From Campanula takesimana (taxonomy: Eukaryota > Streptophyta > Magnoliopsida > Asterales > Campanulaceae): a DNA stretch of 64,000 nucleotides. Each line of letters begins with the position of its first letter. The stretch's first letter is position 1. This document shows positions 54,941-64,000 of this stretch, piece by piece. The notes beneath the pieces were generated by a model. That model ran no database searches and was not told where the DNA came from. It worked only from the letters and a program-made list of their open reading frames with translations. The stretch is taken from positions 1,116,001 to 1,180,000 of the forward strand of contig JAOWBW010000145.1 in NCBI GenBank assembly GCA_026119855.1. Reading direction: 5' to 3'. A program made the position numbers and the translations under genes.

Positions 54941-56773
54941 TGTAATACCCGGACCTATTAACCAATTATTTTATTGTGTAAACCATTTTATTTAATTTGG
55001 ACTCAATAATTAAGGAGTAAGTATTGGACTTAACTTTGGGCCCAAGCAAATTAAAACCCGTTAAGTTATGGAATCCCTTTTATTTAAGGAATTAGGAACC
55101 CTAGTATATAAATACTCTTGATAAATCCCTAGCCCCCTTTCTATTTATCAAAAGAAAGAAAATAGAATGGGAAGGAGAAAAAGAGTGAGAGCCGCAGAGA
55201 AAGGGAGAGAGAGACGGTCAGAGAAGAAGAAGAAGAAAAGAGAGGGGGAAGGATCGTGTTCAACAAAGGTAATTCTTGAACCCCTAAATCTTATCTTCTC
55301 CACCTTAGTTACCAAGCCATGATCATTAGAGGTTAATGAATTGAAACCCTAACCCTAAAAGATGAACTAGGGTTTGATTGAATGGAATTAGGAAAAGGAA
55401 GAAGGTGATGAGTATTGTGTGTGTGCGTGTGTGCTGTGTTGTGTGCGTGCTGGTGTGTGTGAGTGTGTGCGGTTGTATGTGCATGTGTGTATTGGCTGTG
55501 TGCGTGTGTTTATGTGTGTGCTGTGATAGTGTAATTAGTGTGTGTAAATTACTTAGTTGATTAAAATGAGGAATTGAAAATAGTAAAACCCTAGATGGGA
55601 TTTGATGAAACCCTAGGGGTATTTTGGTAAACCTAAAAAGGGTATTTTGGGTATAAATAAAATTGGGTAATGTGAGAAACCCTAGAACATGTATTGACCT
55701 TAAAAGGAGTTAAAGAGAATGACTCATAGGTTAATAATAAGAACAAGTAAAGTATAATTGAGACGGAAGTAAAACGTATTACTTTTGTCTAAGGAAATTA
55801 TTTTTCGCATGTTTGTAGATACGTGCGCGTGGCTTTGTAAGAAGATTAACGCAAGCCAAGGTAAGGGATTACGTTCCTTAGTAAGTCTCTATCCTTTAAT
55901 GTATGATTCCTTATATTTCTTTCAAGAGTAGTTACCAAGTGGCTGGTAATATTTGAAATCTAAAAAGTTGTGAACGTCTTTTGAATGTTCTTACCCTTGA
56001 TATGTTTTCCTCAATGGGTACCTAAATTGAATTGATTTTGTTGTGGTGTTCTTGTACCTATGAACACTAAGTGAAAACTTCGCTATATCAAGTTGCAGGT
56101 ATAGACGTTAGCTCTGTCTTTAATGTAAAGGACTTAGCAAAGCTTGGTCTAGTTTTTAATGTAAAGAACTTAGACCTTTGTGCTGCTTATTGAAGCGGTT
56201 GGATTATCATGATAAATCTTAATAAGGGGATGTCCTAAAGGGTAGGCCCTCTTATCGCACCTGAAATGGTGACGTTATCTTGGAATTGACGGATTTGGTA
56301 AAATGTGCCACTTTCTTTGGAAATATATTTTATTAACTGTCTTGCAGTTAACAGTTACATGATGATTTTATAAAAGCCTATCTTTGAAAAGTTTTGTTAA
56401 TGTTTCGTTCTTCCGGTCATCTTTTCCTAGTACCCGAAGAGATCCCGTATGAACTTACTGGGCATTGTTCGCTCACCCCTTCCATAATTATTGTTCTCCA
56501 GGTAATAAGTAGGAGAAGGGCTCTAAGGAAGGAGAAGGACGTCATTAAGGAGCACTGAAGGTTCTTTGGTGATTAGAGTTTAAGTGGATGGTGTTTACTA
56601 GCCGTTAGTTTTGAAAGACAATCATTACATTTCCATTATTTATTTTGAATTGTGGTTAGAGATACTAGCCGTGGAGATTTGAATTGTAGTTTATGACCGT
56701 TATTCCTTTATTTTGGGGATGGATTTATACTGTTTAAAGGATGTTATAATACACTGAAATTCGGGGTGTTACA
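54941..56773 (+). repeat. 3' LTR of the decayed gypsy element
   Basis: Starts TGTAATACCCGG after the purine tract AAGGAGGTAAGAA and ends CGGGGTGTTACA, a good inverted match. 1833 bp. Confidence 0.85.
55416..55545. repeat. GT-rich microsatellite in the LTR
   Basis: Imperfect (GT)n with GCGTGTG interruptions. It explains the valine/cysteine-rich open frame 55378-55560, which is not a gene. Confidence 0.85.
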
Positions 56774-57409
56774 ATTAGACTCACAGAATCTTAAAATATG
56801 AACATACTTGTTAGGATGAATATGGGTTTTGACGCCGTCGAATCCTTATGGTAATTCTATATAAGTTTTTACATCAGAGTTATTCTCATCAATCATTTTT
56901 TGTCATTATATTCTAACCGTCTAATATTTTTTTTTGCGCCTTTTAGTTAATTCAGTTTTTGTAAAAACAATGGTGCCCCCTTTCAATAAGGTACTGACTC
57001 CACCTCTGTCTCCCATGCCAACAACGTTACCACTTAGCTCTCTTGTACCATTGTTATCGCTTCCCTAATTTCCCTCTCCTAATGTAAGCGCAACTTCCTT
57101 TTTTCTTCTTGTTTGATAGTGTAACTTGTAGAGAACGTTTATCAAAGTAGTTGGCGATGTAAAGTTGATTGAAATGTGTGATAAACATAATCATACAATG
57201 TTAATTTGTATTATGAGGGAGTGGAGTAAGGAATGATATGTACACTTCTTTAAGTAGTAACACCTTATGTGATGGCCATGTAATCTAACTGTATTTGTTA
57301 AGATTCACATTTCATTAAACCTACACTTTTTCTCTTAGTTGGAGAGTAAAAAAGAGATGAAGTATTCATCTATTTACATGTTTTCAATAATTTTGAAGTT
57401 TAGTAGATA
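56774..57409. other. Intergenic, nothing recognised
   Basis: AT-rich DNA between the gypsy LTR and the direct-repeat region; no frame or terminal structure supports a gene or element. Confidence 0.45.
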
Positions 57410-57761
57410 TAAAGAGAGTAAACCTCCAAACCTATCCTTATGAAGCACTTCAATTCTAAAATGAATTTTTAGAATTGGTTCTATGTAAATCAAACTTTAA
57501 AAGGGATTTTTCAATATTATTATTTTGATAATTTATCAAAATTACTAATTTTTACATAGCCAGACCGAAAAAAATTACTCTCTCTTTTCTAATCATATTA
57601 AAAGAAGCTCTATGAAGCTTGTCTCAAGAATCAAAAAGATAATCTGGAAGCGAATTTGCCTAAGAGTTTTATTATCACATTAGTTTTTCCACAGTTAGTC
57701 TAAAGAGAGTAAACCTCCAAACCTATCCTTATGAAGCACTTCAATTCTAAAATGAATTTTT
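57410..57761. repeat. Perfect 61-bp direct repeat pair
   Basis: 57410-57470 and 57701-57761 are identical over 61 bp, beginning TAAAGAGAGTAAACCTCC, with 230 bp between. No gene is seen in or between them. Confidence 0.92.
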
Positions 57762-57815
57762 CCTATGTTCATATTCTTTTCTGTATTCATCTTAAAAGTT
57801 ATAAGAAAACTAATA

Positions 57816-58072
57816 CTCCCTCTGTCCCAAAAAGATAATCTCATTTTGACTTTTTATGGTCAATAAAAATGAACTTTGACTAAACATTGGTGTCAATCTA
57901 ATCATCACAATAAAATTCTAAAATGTGTTATTGATAAATCACTTAATGATTAATCAATTACAACTTTTAGAATTTCACTAGAATGATTAGAACGACACCA
58001 CTGTTTGGTCAAAGTTTATTTTTGTTGACCATAAATAGTCAAAATGAGACTATCTTTCTGAGACAGAGGGAG
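57816..58072. mobile_element. Stowaway/mariner-like MITE with long terminal repeats
   Basis: Begins CTCCCTCTGTCCCAAAAAGA and ends with the inverse, with pairing continuing about 65 bp inwards (TTTTGACT...TATGGTCAA). Flanked by TA. 257 bp, no coding. Confidence 0.85.
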
Positions 58073-58512
58073 TATATAACTTTAATATTGAGCTCTACCA
58101 GTATGAACAGGTTGAAAAACAAACTTCCGCAACTATGCTGTACTTAACGTGCCTATGCCATATCCGAGCACTTCATGCTCGCGCATACCTCAAGCAGATC
58201 CCTTTTCAGCACGCAACTGAGTGCATAAACCCTTAGGCAGCCTATGCGAGTGCATCATTTGAGCACATCAACTCCTCGTTAGCCCATGTGGCCGCACCAT
58301 GCATGCGCAAGGCTTCCTGCTCTTTTTTGCCGATTTGCTTCCTTTTCCATGTCTTTTCCCAAGTTTGCCTCCAATTCCAACACAGTTCTGATTGAGAGGG
58401 TGGTCAGTAAATGTGTAGTGGGGAAATTGGAGCAACAACAATAGTTCAATTGGCATGGGCCAATGTAATGGATGAAAGTGGAGGTGATGGCAACCATGGA
58501 AAATTTTGCGGG
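58073..58512. other. Unassigned sequence left of the CACTA element
   Basis: Contains a GTGATGGCAACCATGG stretch just before the CACTA insertion, which with the sequence right of the element (CQLC-like zinc motif at 62485-62530) may be a decayed copia gag. Evidence is thin. Confidence 0.3.
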
Positions 58513-58890
58513 AACACTACTAGAATTAACAATTTTGTCGATGAAAATAAGCCGATAGATTCAAAACTGTCAGTAACTCCGGACGGAAATTAAGAGCTAC
58601 CCACGGACTAGGGAGTGGGAAATTTTAAATTGTTTCAGATGGAATTTCTGTCGGTAATGTTGTAGAACCGTAGGAAGGGGGTGATTGATAAAACTGTCGG
58701 AAGTATCCGATGCCTTAAAGCGTCAGGAAATTGGCGGGTCTTCTCGGGTAATTTATGGGATGTCCAAAAAATCTATTATAAAGGAATGTCCTGACGATTA
58801 TTGGGCCGTCGGGAACGACCGACGGCTATTATGTGAGAAGCATGAGGTTATTAATTGAATATCATGAATGTGATATGCCCTACTTAATGC

Positions 58891-59165
58891 TACTCCTATT
58901 ATCTTCAGCTCCTATCTTCTCCCTCTCCCATCCCTTCTCCACGATTGGTCTATCTCTCCTCTTTGCGTCTCTTAGCCGATTCTCTCACTCCAGCTATCTC
59001 TCACGCTATAGCGTTTCATACTCCTATTCTCTTCAACACCTATCTTCTCCCTCTCCCCTCCCTTCTCCACGATCGGTCTCTCCCTCCTCTTTGCGTCTCC
59101 CAGCTGATCCTCTCACTTTGGCTATCTCTCACGCTAGCGGTTCATACTCTCTCCTCTCTTCTCTA
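58891..59165. repeat. CT-rich tandem duplication (period about 128 bp) in the CACTA element
   Basis: TACTCCTATT at 58891 recurs at 59019, and the following 120 bp match with scattered changes (CTTCTCCACGAT, CTCTTTGCGTCTC). A short third copy starts near 59143. It gives serine/leucine-rich open frames not considered genes. Confidence 0.82.
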
Positions 59166-59485
59166 TTTTTTTTCTTTTTCTTAATCATCAAAGGGTCAAA
59201 TATCATTAATAAACTGATGCATGGTTGAGAGATTTATTTCATATGGTTTCCAATCTGTGTGGGCTATTGCACCATTGCTAATAAATGCTTTTACTTGTCT
59301 AATTGCGCACATGTATTGATTTTCGGAGCACTCTAGGAACTCTTCCAAATAAGGTTAGTGTTATGTTATCAGGTAATGCATATTCTACACGTATTCGTGC
59401 AAGTTCAGAGGGTTCAATGCCACAATGGACTAATTCGGTTCATGAGAATTTGTGGTTAAGTAATTTTTTTATTATGTTATAATTT

Positions 59486-59624
<139 letters not shown>

Positions 59625-59648
59625 GATTTATAGGAAACATGTAAGGAG

Positions 59649-59913
59649 ATGGCACGTGAGAAGGAAAATTCTGAGGGAGTTATTGATCTCAATAGTACTC
59701 CTAATGTTCATATCCCTTTTCAAAAGGATGTTTGGGGTGATACTCCTAAAGTTCATACTGCTCGGAAACAAACAAAAGGACAGAAAATTATTGGTATTGG
59801 AGAACGTGGATGTGCCCTACTTAATCTACCCTCGAGCTGTAGTCATATTTCTGATATTTGTTCTTCTGCCCCCTCCCCTTCTCGTGTTGTCCCGCGAAAG
59901 AAGTGCTATAAAC
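59649..59913 (+). pseudogene. Gene-like fragment in the CACTA element, unknown
   Basis: An open frame beginning MAREKENSEGVIDLNSTPNV runs 88 codons into the hAT target site. It may be a captured exon or old transposon coding; I do not recognise it. The sequence resumes after 61311, but no longer as a clear open frame. Confidence 0.35.
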
Positions 59914-61303
59914 TAGGGGTGTCAGCGGTTCGGTCTGAACCGCGGTTCGAAACCGAACCGAACCAAACCACGCGGTTTGGTTCGGTTTTTTATCATTAAT
60001 GGTCCAGTTCGGTTTCAAAATCTGACAAACCACTTGGTTCGGTTCGGTCTGCGGTTTGGCCCCTCCGAACCGACCAAACCGAACCGAACCAAACCGTTCT
60101 AAACCAAACCGAGGTCTAAACCGCGAAACCGAACCACGGTCAAAACCGCGAGACCGAACCGCGGTCTAAACCGTTGAACCGAACCATAGATTGACTATTT
60201 GTATGCATCTCCCTACTCTCCCCCTTTCTTTACCTCTCAATGTGGGAAATTGTATCAACACATCCTTTCATAGAAAACCAGTAATGAAAATCACATCCTT
60301 TCATAGAAAATCGATAGAAAAACCATTCCATGAAAATGATCAAGCACATCAACAAGACAAAACAATTAATCAACCCAGTAATTAAATTCAACAACGAATT
60401 TTCCATTTTGAAGTCTCTGAACACTATGCTGATCAAGGAGACGATGGAACAACAACAGGCCAACAAGAAAAACCATTTCATAGAAAATCGATAGAAAAAC
60501 CATTCCATGAAAATTGATCCACCTTCGCATTCTCCGGCAGCAGCAGCAACAACAACAGGCCGACAATTTCACAAACTCAACCTCCATTAATACCGACAAT
60601 TTCGTCGTCACCGGCTGCGATTCCGTCGCAGTCATCACCATTGAAACTGTCGACTGGGGAAATTGAGCTTCAAATTGAGCTTCGCATTTTCCATAACTCT
60701 GAATTGAGCTTCAAAACTTGTAATCAGTAGCGTATTCATCAAAAGCTGTCGACTGAGGAAATTGAGATTGCTTCTTTGAAAGAGATGGCGAAGGTTAAGA
60801 TGCGGCGGCTGAAGTGAGGGAAGATGGGGAAGGGGCGGCGACCAAGCGGAGAGATGGAAGGCGAGGCTGGGTGGGTTGGAGGAGCAAATTAAGGAAGATG
60901 AAGATAAAGATGCCGATTAAGTGTTTGGGTATTGTGACTGGAAGTTGTATGTAATTATGTATCCCACATCGAAAATGAAAGAAAGGGAAAGGGAGAAATT
61001 GGATATAAATATGAGGTTGTGGTGGTGTTGTTGAGTCAAACAGTCAAAGGGTTAAATGGTTTGAACTTTGGGCTTGAACTTTTGGTTTGGACCTCGGTTT
61101 GAACCTCGGTTTTGACCTCGGCTTGAACCTCGGTTTTGACCTCGGTTTGAACCGTGGTTCAAACCGAACCATGACAGTTTGGTTCAGTTCGGTTTGGATT
61201 TTTTTGTGGTTCAGTTCGGTTTGGAATTTTCCCAAACCGATAACTAGCGGTTTGGTCTCTAAAAACCCCCAAACCGAACCGAACCGAACCGTTTACACCC
61301 CTA
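59914..61303. mobile_element. Non-autonomous hAT element nested in CACTA, target duplication CTATAAAC
   Basis: Ends TAGGGGTGT and ACACCCCTA are inverted; flanks CTATAAAC at 59906-59913 and 61304-61311 are a perfect 8-bp duplication. Both subterminal regions are packed with GGTTCGGTT / AACCGAACC words and ACCTCGGTTT repeats. About 1.39 kb, no transposase. Inside, a phrase with ATAGAAAATCGATAGAAAAA occurs twice (about 60304 and 60481). Confidence 0.9.
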
Positions 61304-61624
61304 CTATAAACACAATTGGCTGAAATTGTGGGGTATCGGTCACCCAAAATCGAGGTGGTACGCAGCTACTCAACAAAAGTCTTATTCACGTCATAACTAA
61401 TACATATAGCACGCACGGATCTCTGCCGAGAAAGAAGAAAGTCAAAGCGGACCAACCTCAATGCTGTTACTTGGGATTTTTGGTATTTTTACTGTTAGCG
61501 GATCATAAATATGAAATCTCTTTCTAATTGACTTAAAGGAGATGCTTAAACTACAGGAACAACACCTCCAAGAGATGGAGGTAATCATTAACATAGTAGA
61601 TTTCATGTGGGAGTTTCATGGATT

Positions 61625-61975
61625 TGTTGGTAAGAGATGGTAGTGGTTCTCGGGGTTAATCTTATGGCAGCATTGGGGCTGGTGTGACTTTTGTTGGTGG
61701 AGGTATTGGTCATTTTGGTAGCATCAATCCATTTGTAGGTGGCGTGGTCCTTTTGTAGGTGGCAATTTTGGTGGTGTTGTTGGTGGTGCTCATTTTAGTG
61801 GAGTTAGAGGAGCCGGTCATTTTGGAGATGGTGGAAAGCATTTTGGAGATGTTGGAAGCGATCAGTACGGTGGCAGTCCATTCGGTGGAGGTAGTGGTGC
61901 CCCTATAAGGTGGAGGTCCCTATAGTGGTGCTGGCCGCCCTTACGGTGGAGATGGCGGCGGCGGTAGTATGATTA
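61625..61975 (+). pseudogene. Glycine-rich protein-like fragment in the CACTA element
   Basis: GGTGG-type codon runs (for example HFGDGGKHFGD and PYGGDGGGGS in changing frames) resemble an exon of a plant glycine-rich protein. Stops and shifts prevent translation as one piece. Probably sequence captured by the element. Confidence 0.45.
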
Positions 61976-62433
61976 TTATTAATTTTTGCATTATTTTGAA
62001 ATTTTAATTAATTTTATTATAATCAGATTAATTATTAAATAAATATACATATTATCTATTTTTAAAAGAAATAGAAATTACTGAAGAAAAAACCTTCCGT
62101 AAATATAATTTATTTTTGAATCAAACAATCTCTGCCGACAGAGATTCTGTCTGTTTTTTTGCGACACATTGAAACCGTCCGTATTCACCCACGGACTTGT
62201 GCCGATGGAAGTTCCGTTGGTGTTTTCAGTTTTCTGACGGATAGAAACCGTTGGTATTATAGTTTCTGCATTTACCGATGGAAAATCCGTCGGGACTTTC
62301 GATTGAAAAAACCGTCGTCCGAGAGTACTTTTGCCCACTGATCTGTCCGTCCGGAGAACTAAGTTTGTTGACGGAATTGATCAATTACCGACGACTTCTT
62401 TCGTCACAAAATTCAACATTTCTAGTAGTGGAA

Positions 62434-63343
62434 CAATGGTCATGCGTGGATATAATGGGCACATTTCGAGAGAAATATAACTACCAGTTGTGCTTCCAAG
62501 ATGGACATGGTGCTCATGTTTGTCAAGAAAGAAAGAAAACTCCCCGGGGTGACTATTTAATGGAGAAAACATGACGGAGTTAGTGAAAGTGATTATGGAT
62601 GATAGTAACAATAAAAGAAGTGGATTTGTTATATGCAAAAGAAAAAAGGAGAGATGATCAAATATAGAAAATGCATAGTTGGGTAACTATTTTTTCAGAT
62701 TTCTTTTTCGATATATTAATTGTAAACATGTTCTTTGATTATAGAGTATTGATCTATTGTATTTATATATATTGAAGTAACAAAAAAATTTACTAATATA
62801 ATTATAGGCCAATTTAGTGAAGAATTCTGTCGCCAGTATGCCGCTAATACTGGTGAAAAGACACTGCAAAAAGCCTCCAACTGAAATTCTCGGTCGGCAG
62901 GTCGTCAAAAGCCAGCTAGTTGTTGGAGGCCTATGATGTACTCCGGTTTCAGACAATTGTCGTCAGTTTCCATTCGAGATCACTTTCCGACGGACTCTAT
63001 TCGCCGATAGAAATTCAATTTCGATCAGAACATACAGTTGGAATTGGTGTGTCGGCAATACCAACAATTATTTTTCGATGGATTTTTTTCCACGGGTTTT
63101 GTCAACTTTCTGATGGACTTAGTCAAATTTCTGACGAAAAATGGATTTTTCGTCGGAAAAGTCCATGAAAATATCGACTTTTCTCCAAGTCAGTTCTCTC
63201 AAAAGAGGTTACACATGTGAAACATCTGCATTTTAAACACTGGCGGAGCTACGTGTGTTTAAGGGGGGAAGTTGCCCCCATTTACCTTTCGAAAATGTCA
63301 AAATTTTTCCCTATAATTTTGAAAGATGTACTATTTTACTACT
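62434..63343. other. Transposon debris right of the CACTA element
   Basis: 62480-62575 encodes LCFQDGHGAHVC, a weak copia gag-like zinc motif. 62820-63180 is dense in CCGACGG / CGTCGG words like CACTA subterminal repeats but lacks a CACTA end. 63235-63290 has CTGGCGGAGCTACG and a run of G paired with CCCCC, a common plant repeat motif. Confidence 0.4.
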
Positions 63344-63687
63344 TGTTATAATATATTATTGTGTGGATGTCCTTTGAACTGGAAATTTATAAGATAATCT
63401 TTCGCGAAGCTTACTAGGGAAGCTTTGTAAATATATTTAGGGAAGCTTACTAGGGAAGCTTTGTAAATATCTTCAGTGAAGCTTATTAGGGAAGCTTGGT
63501 AAATATCTTCAGAGAAGCTTACAGAGGAAGCCAATTTCCTCCTATAAATAGTAGGCTCTAGTTTTCATTTCAATACACCTCAGAAGTTCTTAACTTCTAT
63601 CTTTCTCTCTTGTATACTTTCTATAATAGTCTTGAAATAAAATATTCTCTATTAAGATTCTGCTCTTAATTCTCCAGTTTTATAACA
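63344..63687 (+). repeat. 5' LTR of a copia element running off the window
   Basis: Starts TGTTATAA and ends TTATAACA, a perfect 8-bp inverted repeat; 344 bp. Contains three to four tandem copies of a unit of about 40 bp with GAAGCTTACTAGGGAAGCTT (63405-63535), then TATAAATAG at about 63543 and AATAAAATA at about 63636. These look like U3 repeats, TATA box and poly(A) signal. Confidence 0.88.
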
Positions 63688-63702
63688 CGTTATCAGCACG
63701 AC
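63688..63702 (+). other. Primer binding site region (non-iMet type)
   Basis: CGTTATCAGCACGAC follows the LTR. I recognise this phrase next to LTRs of one group of plant copia elements; the tRNA is not assigned here. Confidence 0.55.
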
Positions 63703-63800
63703 TTCGTTCTAGTTCCACATCCTGAGCTATAGTTACCAAAGTAGGTACGGTATCGGTATGATTTACCTAGTCTCATTTCAAGTTATTTCAAAATTTTATA

Positions 63801-64000
63801 ATGTCAAATCTCACAAAACTTGACTTTGTAGCTCTTGATATTACGGGTAAGAACTACTTATCATGGATCTTAGATGCAGAAATTCATCTAGATGTCAAGG
63901 GTCTGGGAGAAACCATCAAAAACGGAAATACTGCCTCTATGCAAGAACGTGCTAAGGCAATAGTTTTTCTCCGACACCATGTCCATGAAGAATTAAAAAC
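63801..64000 (+). CDS. Copia gag N-terminus (partial, open to window end)
   Basis: Starts MSNLTKLDFVALDITGKNYL and continues open for 66 codons to the window edge, with SWILDAEIHLDVKGL, the N-terminal gag motif of a plant copia lineage I believe to be Bianca-like (uncertain). It begins 114 bp after the LTR. As far as seen there is no stop or shift, so the element may be young. Confidence 0.8.
   Translation, partial: MSNLTKLDFVALDITGKNYLSWILDAEIHLDVKGLGETIKNGNTASMQERAKAIVFLRHHVHEELK

Noticed and set aside
55378..55560. Cysteine/valine-rich 60-codon frame
   Set aside because: Translation of an imperfect GT microsatellite in a gypsy LTR.

Overview
The window is nuclear DNA of a flowering plant, most likely a eudicot; I cannot name the species. 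The evidence is one multi-exon chromomethylase gene with GT-AG introns, surrounded by nested plant transposons: Ty1/copia (including Sirevirus-type), Ty3/gypsy (Tekay/Del-type and Athila/Tat-type), TRIM, CACTA, hAT, Mutator-like and Stowaway-like MITEs. I found no bacterial genes, rRNA, tRNA or CRISPR.

Layout. 1-5430: a Sirevirus-like copia element on + with internal deletions, whose 5' LTR is cut by the window edge. 5431-6850: old MITE debris and a candidate small secreted-peptide gene (6027-6239, +). 6854-8384: a solo LTR with a 5-bp target duplication. 8650-11283: an Athila/Tat-type gypsy fragment on - (gag, PBS, complete 5' LTR). 11284-11960: a copia RNase H and LTR scrap. 13500-14659: a TRIM on - holding a hAT MITE, which holds a Stowaway-like MITE. 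14993-22940 (-): a chromomethylase gene (CMT3-type), for which I could place 21 exons giving one open 882-residue frame; its introns carry several MITEs. 23244-25311: upstream MITEs and a roughly 0.9-kb Mutator-like foldback with another MITE at its exact centre.

26031-27085: gypsy LTR and gag debris. 27083-51016: a second, very large Sirevirus-like copia element on -. Its left LTR is split by a nearly intact Tekay/Del gypsy element (27501-36555, -; 2.2-kb LTRs, 1491-codon polyprotein), and its gag gene is split by a gypsy-like solo LTR (48287-49297). This copia element has gag, pol and a long env-like third reading frame downstream of pol. 51017-56773: an array of short degenerate inverted repeats, then a decayed gypsy polyprotein (+) and its 1.8-kb 3' LTR. 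58516-62430: a 3.9-kb non-autonomous CACTA element with gene-like fragments, holding a 1.39-kb hAT element. 63344-64000: the 5' end of a copia element with an open gag that runs off the window.

The only clearly functional host gene is the chromomethylase, an enzyme that methylates CHG sites to silence transposons. It is flanked on both sides, and filled in its introns, by small transposons able to form hairpins. The retroelements supply their own proteins in their own orientations and do not form operons. Exon, LTR and element borders were read by eye from splice signals, terminal repeats and target duplications; error of a few bases is possible.
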